Under the pieces are notes generated by a model that was given only the letters and a program-made list of their open reading frames with translations, searched no databases and was not told where the DNA came from. This document shows positions 15,540 through 23,920 of a DNA stretch of 64,000 nucleotides, in pieces. The stretch comes from Flavobacterium silvisoli (GTDB lineage Bacteria > Bacteroidota > Bacteroidia > Flavobacteriales > Flavobacteriaceae), in contig NZ_SJPE01000001.1 in the NCBI RefSeq assembly GCF_004329815.1, positions 237,732-301,731 on the forward strand, in the 5' to 3' direction. Positions within the stretch are counted from its first letter, which is position 1; each line of letters opens with the position of its first letter. The translations under genes were made by a program, and so were the position numbers.

Positions 15540-17336
15540 TTAATCATTCAACTTCAATACCGCCATAAAAGCTTCTTGCGGGATCTCTACGTTTCCTACC
15601 TGACGCATTCTCTTTTTTCCTTTTTTCTGTTTTTCCAAGAGTTTACGCTTACGCGAAATATCTCCACCGTAACACTTGGCCGTAACGTCTTTACGCAGGG
15701 CTTTGATGGTTTCACGTGCGATAATTTTAGCTCCGATAGCAGCCTGAATAGGAATATCAAACTGTTGTCTCGGGATTAATTCACGTAGTTTTTCACACAT
15801 CTTTTTACCAATGTTGTACGCATTGTCTTCGTGTATCAAAGCGGACAAAGCATCTACTGAATTTCCGTTCAATAATACGTCTAATTTCACCAATTTTGAC
15901 GCTCTCATACCTATCGGAGAGTAATCAAACGAAGCATAACCTTTGGAAACCGTTTTCAATCGGTCGTAAAAATCAAATACAATTTCCGCCAACGGCATGT
16001 CGAAGTTCAACTCTACTCTCTCCGTAGTCAAATACGTTTGATTCGTTATGATACCGCGTTTTTCAATACACAAACTCATTACATTACCCACAAAATCCGA
16101 TTTGGTAATAATTGTAGCCTTGATAAATGGCTCCTCTACGCGGTCTAACTTAGACGGTTCCGGCAAATCCGACGGATTATTCACTACAATCGGAGTATCC
16201 GGTTCTTTTTTGGTATACGCCAAATACGATACGTTCGGAACCGTGGTAATCACAGTCATATCAAACTCACGCTCCAAACGCTCCTGAATGATCTCCAAGT
16301 GTAACATCCCCAGGAATCCGCATCGAAAACCAAATCCTAATGCTGCCGAACTCTCCGGTGCAAACACCAATGAAGCGTCGTTCAATTGCAACTTCTCCAT
16401 CGAAGCGCGTAAATCTTCATAATCTTCTGTATCTACCGGGTAAATTCCGGCAAATACCATCGGTTTTACATCTTCAAAACCTACAATCATATTTGTCGTT
16501 GGAGTTTTAGCATCGGTAATCGTATCTCCAACCTTTACTTCCTTAGCTTCTTTAATCCCCGAAATCAAATACCCAACATCTCCGGTTGAAATCACATCTT
16601 TCGGCACTTGGTTCAATTTTAATGTCCCAACTTCATCAGCAAAATATTCATTGCCTGTAGCCATGAACTTGATTTTCTGACCTTTGCGAATTTCGCCGTT
16701 TTTCACACGGAAAATAACTTCAATTCCACGAAACGGATTGTACACACTGTCAAAAATCAACGCCTGCAAAGGTTCTTCTTTGCTGCCTTTAGGCGCCGGA
16801 ATCTTTTCGATTATAGCCGCTAGAATATTTTCTACTCCAAACCCGGTTTTCCCCGAAGCGTGGATGATGTCTTCTAACTTACATCCTAACAAATCAATAA
16901 TATCATCACTCACTTCTTCCGGGTTCGCACTAGGCAAATCCACTTTGTTCAACACCGGAATAATTTCCAAATCGTTTTCCAAAGCCAAATAGAGGTTTGA
17001 AATCGTCTGTGCCTGAATACTCTGCGCAGCATCCACAATCAACAACGCCCCTTCACAAGCCGCAATCGAACGGGAAACTTCGTACGAAAAATCCACGTGT
17101 CCCGGAGTGTCAATCAGGTTCAGGATGTAATCTTCGCCTTTGTATTTGTACTCCATTTGAATGGCGTGGCTCTTAATGGTAATCCCGCGCTCACGCTCCA
17201 AATCCATGTTATCCAACAATTGCGCTTTCTCTTCACGAGCGGTAACGGTTTGCGTAGCACCAAGTAATCTATCGGCCAACGTACTTTTTCCGTGGTCAAT
17301 GTGGGCAATAATGCAAAAATTTCTAATATTCTTCAT
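15540..17336 (-). CDS. lepA: Elongation factor 4 (LepA)
   Basis: The 598-residue product is full length. The GTPase P loop is AHIDHGKST at residues 11-19, followed by the G3 motif DTPGHVDF and G4 NKVDLP. Domains II and III follow, then the LepA-specific C-terminal domain ending [21 protein letters not shown], which is diagnostic against EF-G. It is a ribosome-associated translational GTPase that remodels stalled or mistranslocated ribosomes under stress. The start at 17336 places the P loop at the usual position. It is transcribed alone, with a REP-like repeat in its upstream region. Confidence 0.97.
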   Translation of the reverse strand: MKNIRNFCIIAHIDHGKSTLADRLLGATQTVTAREEKAQLLDNMDLERERGITIKSHAIQMEYKYKGEDYILNLIDTPGHVDFSYEVSRSIAACEGALLIVDAAQSIQAQTISNLYLALENDLEIIPVLNKVDLPSANPEEVSDDIIDLLGCKLEDIIHASGKTGFGVENILAAIIEKIPAPKGSKEEPLQALIFDSVYNPFRGIEVIFRVKNGEIRKGQKIKFMATGNEYFADEVGTLKLNQVPKDVISTGDVGYLISGIKEAKEVKVGDTITDAKTPTTNMIVGFEDVKPMVFAGIYPVDTEDYEDLRASMEKLQLNDASLVFAPESSAALGFGFRCGFLGMLHLEIIQERLEREFDMTVITTVPNVSYLAYTKKEPDTPIVVNNPSDLPEPSKLDRVEEPFIKATIITKSDFVGNVMSLCIEKRGIITNQTYLTTERVELNFDMPLAEIVFDFYDRLKTVSKGYASFDYSPIGMRASKLVKLDVLLNGNSVDALSALIHEDNAYNIGKKMCEKLRELIPRQQFDIPIQAAIGAKIIARETIKALRKDVTAKCYGGDISRKRKLLEKQKKGKKRMRQVGNVEIPQEAFMAVLKLND

Positions 17337-17357
17337 CTTCTATAAAAATCAATCTTT

Positions 17358-17424
17358 GGGGCGTGTCCCGCCAAGGCGGGCCAGGCTGTCCGCAGTACAC
17401 GGTACTTGCTCCCATCCTTCACGC
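17358..17424. repeat. REP-like intergenic repeat, copy 1
   Basis: A G+C-rich block in an A+T-rich intergenic region, with a hairpin CCCGCC-AA-GGCGGG (17367-17380), then GGCTGTCC, then a dyad GTAC-ACG-GTAC, and ending CCCATCCTTCACGC. Its layout resembles repeats I know from Flavobacterium intergenic regions and the element at 37315. Confidence 0.55.
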
Positions 17425-17540
17425 ATTTAATCCGCAAATATAGGCTAAATTCATCAGTTTCAAAGCCGAAAAGCAGTCTTTGCTCGGATAGCTTTCAACT
17501 TTTCTTTTAAAAATCGTATTTTTGCGCAAAAATCAACATT

Positions 17541-18533
17541 ATGCCCAAAATCGGCAACATCCAATTACCTGATTTTCCACTACTTCTGGCACCCATGGAA
17601 GACGTGAGCGACCCTCCATTCCGTCGTTTGTGCAAACTCCACGGTGCCGACTTAATGTACTCAGAGTTCATCTCTTCGGAAGGACTGATTCGCGACGCCA
17701 TCAAAAGCCGCCAAAAACTCGACATCTTTGATTATGAGCGACCGGTTGGTATCCAAATTTTCGGCGGCGATGAAGAAGCAATGGAAATGTCAGCCAAAAT
17801 TGTCGATACAGTACAACCCGATTTAGTAGACATCAATTTTGGCTGTCCGGTAAAAAAAGTGGTGTGCAAAGGAGCCGGGGCCGGCGTGTTAAAAGATGTC
17901 GATTTGATGGTGCGCTTAACCAAAGCCGTCATCAAAGGAACCAATTTGCCGGTAACCGTAAAAACCCGTTTAGGTTGGGACGAAAATTCCATCAACATTG
18001 ATGAGGTAGCCGAAAGACTTCAGGATGTTGGGGTACAAGCTTTAACTATTCACGCTCGCACCCGAGCACAAATGTACAAAGGCCACTCCGATTGGTCACA
18101 CATCGCCCGGGTGAAAAACAACCCCCGAATTGCGATGCCCATTTTTGGAAACGGCGATATCGATTCGCCCGAAAAAGCATTAGAATATAAAAACAAATAC
18201 GGCATTGATGGTATTATGATTGGTCGCGCCGCCATTGGCTACCCGTGGATTTTTAACGAAATCAAACATTACTTCAACACCGGAGAACATTTGCCTCAGC
18301 CCAGCATGAAAGACCGCATTGAAGCTGCCCGCAATCATTTGATTTGGTCAATGGAATGGAAGGGAGAACGGGTGGGCATAGTAGAAATGCGTCGTCACTA
18401 CACCAATTATTTCAAAGGCATTCACGGCTTTAAAGACTTTAAGCAACGTTTGGTAACTACCGATGATCACAACGCTTTATTGCAGATTTTTGAGGAAATT
18501 CGGGATGCTTACGCTAATTATCAATTTGTTTAA
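17541..18533 (+). CDS. dusB: tRNA-dihydrouridine synthase (DusB-like)
   Basis: The 330-residue product has an FMN-binding TIM barrel beginning LLLAPMEDVSDPPFR, the conserved NFGCPVKKV motif with Cys102, a HART motif (ALTIHARTRAQMYKG) and an FMN phosphate site GNGDIDS plus GIMIGRAAIGYPWIF. These fit DusB rather than DusA or DusC. It reduces specific uridines in the D loop of tRNAs using NADPH. A TATTTTTG box at 17517-17524 precedes the ATG by 16 bases. The 3' end overlaps the convergent permease gene by 4 bases. Confidence 0.93.
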   Translation: MPKIGNIQLPDFPLLLAPMEDVSDPPFRRLCKLHGADLMYSEFISSEGLIRDAIKSRQKLDIFDYERPVGIQIFGGDEEAMEMSAKIVDTVQPDLVDINFGCPVKKVVCKGAGAGVLKDVDLMVRLTKAVIKGTNLPVTVKTRLGWDENSINIDEVAERLQDVGVQALTIHARTRAQMYKGHSDWSHIARVKNNPRIAMPIFGNGDIDSPEKALEYKNKYGIDGIMIGRAAIGYPWIFNEIKHYFNTGEHLPQPSMKDRIEAARNHLIWSMEWKGERVGIVEMRRHYTNYFKGIHGFKDFKQRLVTTDDHNALLQIFEEIRDAYANYQFV

Positions 18534-19732
18534 TCCAATAATTTTTTACTCACACGGCTGCTGGCAATCCAACTGGAAATTATTCCCAACAGGACAATGG
18601 TAGCCAATACAATCAGGACATTCTGAATGCTGAAAACTACCGGATAGGCTAACGTATCGGTAATCATAACTAATTTAAACTGTTGTTGAATCACAACTAT
18701 GATTATCCCCAAGAGCAGCCCCGCAATTCCGCCCAAAACACTCAACAAACTACCCTGAAGCAGGAAAATTTTCTTTAAATCCTTGATTTCGGAACCCAAA
18801 TTAAAAAGGGTTTTCAGGTTGCTTTTTTTATCTAAAATCATCATGATTAAAGCCCCGATTAAATTGAAAAGAGCGATAACAATCACCAAAGTAAAAATCA
18901 AATACACGGCTATATTTTCGGTATTGAGCATTTTGTATAGCGTCGCGTTTTGCTGTGCCCTGTTCTTGATGGTAACTTTGTTATTAAAAACAGTATTCAG
19001 CTTTTCAACAATCACAGTCTCATCAGCATTGGGCTTCTCTTTGATTTCTAAACCGGAAATTTGGTTGGGTTTCAACTCCAATAATTCCCGTGCCAAAGCC
19101 AAATCGCAAAAGACATACTTGCCGTCTAAGTCTTCACTAATGGCATAAATCCCTACCGGAATCAGATTGGTTTTGATGAACGCTTCTTCTTCACTTTGGA
19201 TAACACCCTTGCCTTTTCGGGGCACATATACTTCAAACGGATTATTGAAATCAAACAATCCGAGTGATAGTTTATCGCTGATGCCGTAACCTACCACCAC
19301 CTGATAAGTCTCCGGCTTCAACCATTGTCCGTTAAAAATATTATTTTTAGCAAGAATATTGGTTCGGGTAAAATTAGCGTCAACTCCTTTTAAGTAGGTC
19401 ACCATTTCCTTTCCTTTAAAAAAGAAAAGCACCCGTTCTTCGGCTACTTTACTGTATGAAGCTATCCCTTCAATCGACGCAATTTCTTTTTCCTGTTGTG
19501 GTGTAATAAAAAAATATTTTCCGGCAGAGGGATTGACTTTTAAATCCGGATCAAAGTCGTTAGAGAATGACAAACTAAAATCACGCAAACCGCTAAACAC
19601 CGAAAGCACTACAAATAAAGCCATGGCGCCCACAATTATACCCACCGCAGCAATACCTGTTATAATATTAATAGCATTGTTGTTGCTTTTACTAAAGAGG
19701 TAGCGTTTGGCTATGTAAAGCGGAAAATTCAA
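18530..19732 (-). CDS. FtsX-like ABC transporter permease (LolC/LolE-type)
   Basis: The 400-residue protein has the MacB/LolE plan: an N-terminal transmembrane helix (about residues 24-48), a long periplasmic domain, and three transmembrane helices in the C-terminal FtsX domain (about 275-395, beginning AVYLIFTLVIVIALFNLIGALIMM as a membrane segment). The N-terminus FPLYIAKRYLFSKSNNNAINIITGIA is typical of flavobacterial lipoprotein-release-type permeases. It probably extracts lipoproteins or another amphipathic substrate from the inner membrane with an ATPase encoded elsewhere. It begins 1 base after rbfA and is likely co-transcribed with it. Confidence 0.85.
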   Translation of the reverse strand: MNFPLYIAKRYLFSKSNNNAINIITGIAAVGIIVGAMALFVVLSVFSGLRDFSLSFSNDFDPDLKVNPSAGKYFFITPQQEKEIASIEGIASYSKVAEERVLFFFKGKEMVTYLKGVDANFTRTNILAKNNIFNGQWLKPETYQVVVGYGISDKLSLGLFDFNNPFEVYVPRKGKGVIQSEEEAFIKTNLIPVGIYAISEDLDGKYVFCDLALARELLELKPNQISGLEIKEKPNADETVIVEKLNTVFNNKVTIKNRAQQNATLYKMLNTENIAVYLIFTLVIVIALFNLIGALIMMILDKKSNLKTLFNLGSEIKDLKKIFLLQGSLLSVLGGIAGLLLGIIIVVIQQQFKLVMITDTLAYPVVFSIQNVLIVLATIVLLGIISSWIASSRVSKKLLD

Positions 19733-19733
19733 T

Positions 19734-20126
19734 TTAAAATTTCTTGCGTTTATCTAAAAGGTCGCGGTTTTCAATAGGATTTTCTTTTCCGGCCAAAGCA
19801 TTGTCTATTTTTTCAATATAATCCAATGAATCATCGATATAGAATGCCAAGTTAGGCACTTTGCGCAATTGCAGTTTTACTCTTTGTGCCAAGTCATGCT
19901 TAATAAGAGGCGCATTGGTTTTCACTGCTTCAAGCAATTCAGCCGCTTTGTCTTGTGGAAAAACACTCAAATATACTTTGGCAATCGATAAATCAGTAGT
20001 TACACTTACTTTAGAAACCGAAATCACCAAATTAGTAATTCCGTTTTTACGGACTTCTCCCTGAAGGATATCCACCAAATCCTTTTGCAATACACTGCCT
20101 ATTTTTTTCTGTCTGTTCGTTTCCAT
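19734..20126 (-). CDS. rbfA: Ribosome-binding factor A
   Basis: The 130-residue protein has the single KH-like fold of RbfA: N-terminal METNRQKKIGSVLQKDL, then LVISVSKVSVTTDLSIAKVYLSVFP and a C-terminal LRKVPNLAFYIDDSLDY, all diagnostic. It binds immature 30S subunits and assists 16S rRNA 5'-end maturation, being important in the cold. It is the first gene of a two-gene unit with the permease. Confidence 0.94.
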   Translation of the reverse strand: METNRQKKIGSVLQKDLVDILQGEVRKNGITNLVISVSKVSVTTDLSIAKVYLSVFPQDKAAELLEAVKTNAPLIKHDLAQRVKLQLRKVPNLAFYIDDSLDYIEKIDNALAGKENPIENRDLLDKRKKF

Positions 20127-20253
20127 GGCGCAAAAATACGCTTTTTTAAATCACTGAGCAACCAGACTGCTAAGTGGTTATGTTTTGAAAAGCACAGTGT
20201 TGGTTTTTTAATTAACTTAGCGCTCCGAAATTGAGTCATCCAGCATTATTAAA

Positions 20254-20655
20254 ATGAGAAAAATAGAACACATAGGTATAGCGGTAGCTAATTTAGAGAC
20301 TTCCAATTTGCTTTTCGAAAAACTCTTCGGCAATCCGCCTTACAAGCAGGAAGAAGTAGCCAGTGAGGGCGTGAAAACTTCTTTCTTTATGAACGGTCCT
20401 AATAAAATAGAGCTGTTGGAAGCTACCCATCCGGAGAGTCCGATTGCTAAGTTTTTGGAAAAGAAGGGAGAGGGAATTCATCATATCGCTTTTGATGTAG
20501 CTGATATTGTTTCCGAAATAGAACGTTTGAAAAAAGAAGGATTTATCATTTTAAACGAAATACCTAAAAAAGGAGCTGACAACAAACTGGTCGCTTTTTT
20601 ACATCCAAAAGGAACCAACGGAGTCCTGATTGAACTTTGCCAAGAAATACCATAA
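20254..20655 (+). CDS. mce: Methylmalonyl-CoA epimerase
   Basis: This 133-residue protein is a two-module VOC (glyoxalase fold) enzyme. His5 region (RKIEHIGIAV), the glutamate in NKIELLEA, GIHHIAFDV and the C-terminal GVLIELCQ supply the metal ligands and catalytic glutamates expected for the epimerase. It interconverts (R)- and (S)-methylmalonyl-CoA in propionate metabolism. No mutase gene is adjacent. A tRNA gene follows 50 bases downstream with its own promoter. Confidence 0.92.
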   Translation: MRKIEHIGIAVANLETSNLLFEKLFGNPPYKQEEVASEGVKTSFFMNGPNKIELLEATHPESPIAKFLEKKGEGIHHIAFDVADIVSEIERLKKEGFIILNEIPKKGADNKLVAFLHPKGTNGVLIELCQEIP

Positions 20656-20661
20656 AAATAG

Positions 20662-20692
20662 TTGCAACGAAAAAAAAATAGTAGTAATATTG
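20662..20692 (+). promoter_or_regulatory. Promoter of the tRNA gene
   Basis: TTG at 20662-20664, a 20-bp spacer and TAATATTG at 20685-20692 (one mismatch to TAnnTTTG) end 13 bases before the mature tRNA 5' end. Confidence 0.55.
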
Positions 20693-20705
20693 CAGCCTGC
20701 TAACC

Positions 20706-20779
20706 GGTCCTATAGCTCAGTTGGTTAGAGCACCTGACTCATAATCAGGTGGTCCTTGGTTCGAGCCCAAGTGGGACCA
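20706..20779 (+). tRNA. tRNA with anticodon CAU (elongator Met, or Ile after lysidine modification)
   Basis: The 74-base cloverleaf has acceptor stem GGTCCTA/TGGGACC (one G-U pair), a D arm with AGCTCAGTTGGTTAGAGC, anticodon stem CCTGA/TCAGG with loop CTCATAA, and T arm CTTGG/CCAAG with TTCGAGC. The discriminator is A and the CCA end is not encoded. It is not an initiator tRNA because the first pair is G-C. A CAU anticodon can belong to elongator tRNA-Met or to tRNA-Ile2, and sequence reading alone does not decide between them. Confidence 0.95.
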
Positions 20780-20785
20780 CAATAC

Positions 20786-20814
20786 AAAGACCTCTAATTC
20801 AGAGGTCTTTGTTG
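20786..20814 (+). terminator. Terminator of the tRNA gene
   Basis: A 10-bp perfect stem, AAAGACCTCT with AGAGGTCTTT, and a 5-base loop, 6 bases after the tRNA; the tail is GTTGTTT. Confidence 0.85.
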
Positions 20815-20980
20815 TTTAAAATGGTTTACAGATTTGGGTGTTTAAATTTTCCGTTAACAAACTGAGGATTCAGTACGGTTTTTGAAATCAATACAGACAA
20901 TACTTTAATTTTATATTAATTTATTGAATTTAGAATGCAATTATTTTGGAGAATAGATTTTTTTTTTACTTTTACGCACT

Positions 20981-21199
20981 ATGAAAATTGTCCCGAATAA
21001 AATTATTCTTATTCTGGCAGTGCTTTTCTTGTCGGCAAGCCCCCTATTTGCTGCACCTGGACCACCGCCGCCTTCAACACCACCTCCGCCACCAGGAACA
21101 CCTTTGGATGGAGGAATAGCTTTTTTGGCGTTGATTTCTCTTACATACGGATTATACAAAATCGTTCAATTAAATAAAAAAAAGCTACCCATTGAATAG
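20981..21199 (+). CDS. Small proline-rich exported protein with PID-CTERM-like sorting signal
   Basis: The 72-residue protein has a signal peptide (ILILAVLFLSASPLFA), a short proline-rich mature segment (GPPPPSTPPPPPGTP), then PLDGGIAFLALISLTYGLYKI and a basic tail. The tail, with its P-x-D-G-G motif, a short hydrophobic helix and Lys residues, resembles the PID-CTERM sorting domain reported with exosortase-family proteins in Bacteroidota. The processing enzyme is not in this window. The last codons form the left arm of the terminator hairpin at 21179. Confidence 0.75.
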   Translation: MKIVPNKIILILAVLFLSASPLFAAPGPPPPSTPPPPPGTPLDGGIAFLALISLTYGLYKIVQLNKKKLPIE

Positions 21200-21209
21200 G
21201 TAGCTTTTT
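21179..21209 (+). terminator. Terminator overlapping the end of the miniprotein gene
   Basis: The 11-bp stem AAAAAGCTACC/GGTAGCTTTTT starts inside the last seven codons of the small ORF and ends after its stop. Its flanking A and T runs would also serve ribE on the other strand. Confidence 0.85.
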
Positions 21210-21231
21210 AATTTCAGAAACTATTTCTTTT

Positions 21232-21822
21232 TCAGTTCCTTAAAGCATGTAATCTTGCTACATATTTTCCTACGACATCAAATTCGAGATTTACTTTTGT
21301 CCCAACAACAAACGTCTTAAAATTGGTATGCTCATGAGTATAGGGTATAATCGCCACACTAAACTCGTTAGCCTTTGAATTCACCACAGTCAAACTCACC
21401 CCGTTTACGGTTATTGATCCTTTTTCAATAGTGATGTTACTGAATTGACTGTCGTATTCAAAAGCGTAATACCAACTACCGCTTGCCTCTTCTATTGATT
21501 TGCATATCCCTGTCTGATCCACATGACCTTGAACAATATGTCCGTCTAACCGATCACCCAATTTCATAGCTCGTTCCAAATTGATGATATCTCCGGTTTT
21601 CCATTCGCCCAGATTTGTTTTTTCAATAGTCTCTCTAATAGCTGTTACCGTGTATTGATCATCATTTATAGCAACAACGGTCAAACAAACTCCATTATGA
21701 GCCACGCTTTGGTCAATTTTTAATTCGTGAGCTAAGGGTGAAGAAATAGTTATATGCAGATTATCGTTGTCTTTTTGAAGCTGTTTTATAATTCCGAGGG
21801 TTTCGATTATTCCTGTAAACAT
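21232..21822 (-). CDS. ribE: Riboflavin synthase, alpha subunit
   Basis: The 196-residue protein has the expected internal duplication of two lumazine-binding domains. MFTGIIETLG starts the protein, VAHNGVCLTV lies in the first barrel, and GHIVQGHVDQTG followed by VNGVSLTVV lies in the second. It joins two molecules of 6,7-dimethyl-8-ribityllumazine to form riboflavin. It is divergent from pdxA across a 60-base gap and is the only riboflavin gene in the window. Confidence 0.96.
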   Translation of the reverse strand: MFTGIIETLGIIKQLQKDNDNLHITISSPLAHELKIDQSVAHNGVCLTVVAINDDQYTVTAIRETIEKTNLGEWKTGDIINLERAMKLGDRLDGHIVQGHVDQTGICKSIEEASGSWYYAFEYDSQFSNITIEKGSITVNGVSLTVVNSKANEFSVAIIPYTHEHTNFKTFVVGTKVNLEFDVVGKYVARLHALRN

Positions 21823-21882
21823 TGTAGTTTTATTTTACTAAATTTGCACTTCAAAATTAGCAATAAATAACTTGTCCATCTT

Positions 21883-22929
21883 ATGAAAAAAGCAGAAAAT
21901 ATAATCGTTGGAATTTCAATAGGAGATTTGAACGGTATTGGAAGCGAAGTAATCCTTAAGACTTTCGAAGACTCCAGAATGCTGGAACTTTGTACCCCTG
22001 TTATTTTTGCCAATGTGAAAGTGTTGTCTTTCATTAAAAAAACATTAGCCTTAACCGCTCCTTTACACGGTATTGACAAATTAGACCAGTTGGTAATCGG
22101 AAAAATAAATGTGTTAAACGTTTGGCGCGAAGGGGTTGATCTTAATTTTGGCACAGCCGATGAAAACATTGGAAAATACGCTATAAAATCATTTGTTGCC
22201 GCTACAAAAGCCTTAAAGGAAAATCAGGTTGATGTATTGGTAACCGCGCCCATTAACAAATACAACATTCAATCTGAAGAATTCAAATTCCCGGGACATA
22301 CTGATTACTTAAATCAAGAACTGGAGGGCAATGCCTTGATGTTGATGGTTCAGGACAATTTAAGAGTAGGCTTATTGACAGACCACATTCCGGTTAACGA
22401 AGTAGCCAAACATCTTACTGAGAAACTGATTATTCAAAAAATAGAAACTGTCAAAAAAACACTGATTCAGGATTTTGGGATCAATAAACCTAAAATTGCT
22501 GTTTTGGCCTTGAATCCACACGCTGGAGATAACGGCGTTATCGGAAAAGAAGACGATGAAATTTTGAGACCAACATTGAAAAAAATGTTTGAAAAGGGTA
22601 CTTTAGTCTTTGGTCCCTATGCCGCCGATGGTTTTTTTGGCAGTAATCAATATGAAAAATACGACGCTGTAATTGCTACTTATCACGATCAGGGGCTGAT
22701 TCCGTTCAAAACATTGTCTTTTGGCAATGGAGTAAACTATACTGCCGGTCTGAATAAAATAAGAACTTCTCCTGATCATGGCACCGCCTATGAAATTGCC
22801 GGAAAGGGAATCGCGGATTACAATTCGTTTAAAGAAGCCGTTTACACAGCAATTGACATCTATAACTCGCGAAATGAATACCTGGAAATCAGCAAAAATC
22901 CACTGAAAACAAAGGAAAAACAGTTATAA
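21883..22929 (+). CDS. pdxA: 4-hydroxythreonine-4-phosphate dehydrogenase
   Basis: The 348-residue product begins IIVGISIGDLNGIGSEVILK. Metal-ligand histidines lie in FPGHTDYL, ALNPHAGDNG and ATYHDQGLIPFK, and the C-terminal RTSPDHGTAYEIAGKG is diagnostic. It oxidises 4-phosphohydroxy-threonine in the DXP-dependent pyridoxal phosphate pathway. It is divergent from ribE and upstream of the yceD-rpmF unit, which has its own promoter. Confidence 0.96.
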   Translation: MKKAENIIVGISIGDLNGIGSEVILKTFEDSRMLELCTPVIFANVKVLSFIKKTLALTAPLHGIDKLDQLVIGKINVLNVWREGVDLNFGTADENIGKYAIKSFVAATKALKENQVDVLVTAPINKYNIQSEEFKFPGHTDYLNQELEGNALMLMVQDNLRVGLLTDHIPVNEVAKHLTEKLIIQKIETVKKTLIQDFGINKPKIAVLALNPHAGDNGVIGKEDDEILRPTLKKMFEKGTLVFGPYAADGFFGSNQYEKYDAVIATYHDQGLIPFKTLSFGNGVNYTAGLNKIRTSPDHGTAYEIAGKGIADYNSFKEAVYTAIDIYNSRNEYLEISKNPLKTKEKQL

Positions 22930-22952
22930 ACAAAAAAATGTTCATAAGGTTA

Positions 22953-22980
22953 TTGGAATTACAATAATTTTATATCTTTG
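22953..22980 (+). promoter_or_regulatory. Promoter of yceD-rpmF
   Basis: TTG at 22953-22955, a 17-bp spacer and TATCTTTG at 22973-22980 fit the Bacteroidota consensus exactly. A small hairpin CCCGA-AATG-TCGGG at 22985-22998 falls in the leader. Confidence 0.75.
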
Positions 22981-23014
22981 CACTCCCGAAATGTCGGGTC
23001 AAATTGTTGTTTAG

Positions 23015-23557
23015 ATGAAAAGTACAAATGAATATTTAATTCCTTTTATAGGGTTAAAATTAGGAAAGCATCAGTTTGAGTTTAAAATAAACAAGAAGTT
23101 CTTTGACGAATTTAGTTTTGATGAATTCGAAAGTTGTGATGTAACAGTAGAAGTAGTTTTAGAAAAAAAAACTACTATGCTGGAAATCAATTTCAAACAC
23201 AAAGGAACCGTTAACGTTCCGTGTGACCTAACCGGCGAACCATTTGATTTACCTATCAAAGGTAAAATTAAACTGGTAGTACAGTTTGGCGACGAATTCA
23301 ATAATGACAATGATGAATTATTGATACTGCCGCATGGCGAGCATCAGATTGATTTGTCGCAGTACATATACGAAATGATTGTATTGTCAATCCCTCAAAA
23401 AAGGATACATCCCGGAGTGAAAGACGGAACACTACAAACCGAAGCATTGCAAAAACTAAATGAATTACAGGTTAAAGAAGTAAAAGAAGAAGCAAAAAAA
23501 GAAGATGATATTGACCCGCGTTGGGACAAATTAAAACAACTATTAACGGATAAATAA
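23015..23557 (+). CDS. DUF177 (YceD family) protein
   Basis: The 180-residue product carries the YceD pattern with VNVPCDLTGEPFDLPIKG in the middle and IDLSQYIYEMIVLSIPQKRIHPG followed by DDIDPRWDKLKQL at the end. The family is nearly always encoded just before rpmF, as here (9 bases apart), and in some bacteria and plastids affects 23S rRNA accumulation. The molecular role is not established. The unit is driven by the promoter at 22953. Confidence 0.88.
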   Translation: MKSTNEYLIPFIGLKLGKHQFEFKINKKFFDEFSFDEFESCDVTVEVVLEKKTTMLEINFKHKGTVNVPCDLTGEPFDLPIKGKIKLVVQFGDEFNNDNDELLILPHGEHQIDLSQYIYEMIVLSIPQKRIHPGVKDGTLQTEALQKLNELQVKEVKEEAKKEDDIDPRWDKLKQLLTDK

Positions 23558-23566
23558 TATAGTACA

Positions 23567-23761
23567 ATGGCACATCCTAAGAGAAAAACCTCGAAAACAA
23601 GAAGAGATAAAAGAAGAACTCACTATAAAGCAACTGTTGCTCAAATCGCAACTTGCCCAGTAACAGGTGAAGCACATTTATACCACAGAGCTTATTGGCA
23701 TGAAGGTAAAATGTATTACAGAGGTCAGGTAGTTATTGATAAATCAGTAGCTGTTGCTTAA
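23567..23761 (+). CDS. rpmF: 50S ribosomal protein L32
   Basis: The 64-residue basic protein begins [21 protein letters not shown], the standard L32 N-terminus, and continues with [29 protein letters not shown] residues around the second half. It sits at the exit side of the 50S subunit. It is co-transcribed with yceD and followed by a terminator. In many bacteria plsX and fabH follow; here fabH follows directly and no plsX is present. Confidence 0.95.
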   Translation: MAHPKRKTSKTRRDKRRTHYKATVAQIATCPVTGEAHLYHRAYWHEGKMYYRGQVVIDKSVAVA

Positions 23762-23781
23762 TTAAGTTTTTTTTACAAAAC

Positions 23782-23808
23782 AAACTCCCAGTCTATGGGA
23801 GTTTTTTG
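23782..23808 (+). terminator. Terminator of yceD-rpmF
   Basis: The 9-bp stem AAACTCCCA/TGGGAGTTT has a 5-base loop and a T-rich tail. Confidence 0.88.
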
Positions 23809-23920
23809 TTTTACTTAATTTTAAGAAATATCCATTTCTAAACACCCTCGGTATAATTTTTTTTTTGTAATTTCCACAACTTTTCGATTTCAAAAAATCG
23901 ACAGGAAAAATACCATTTTT

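Noticed and set aside
17358..17424. Rho-independent terminator or attB site in the lepA upstream region
   Set aside because: The hairpin has no T run on either strand and there is no integrase or tRNA near it; a REP-like repeat explains it better.
21807..22169. A 120-residue minus-strand frame across the ribE-pdxA boundary
   Set aside because: It lies opposite the well-supported start of pdxA and has no family resemblance.
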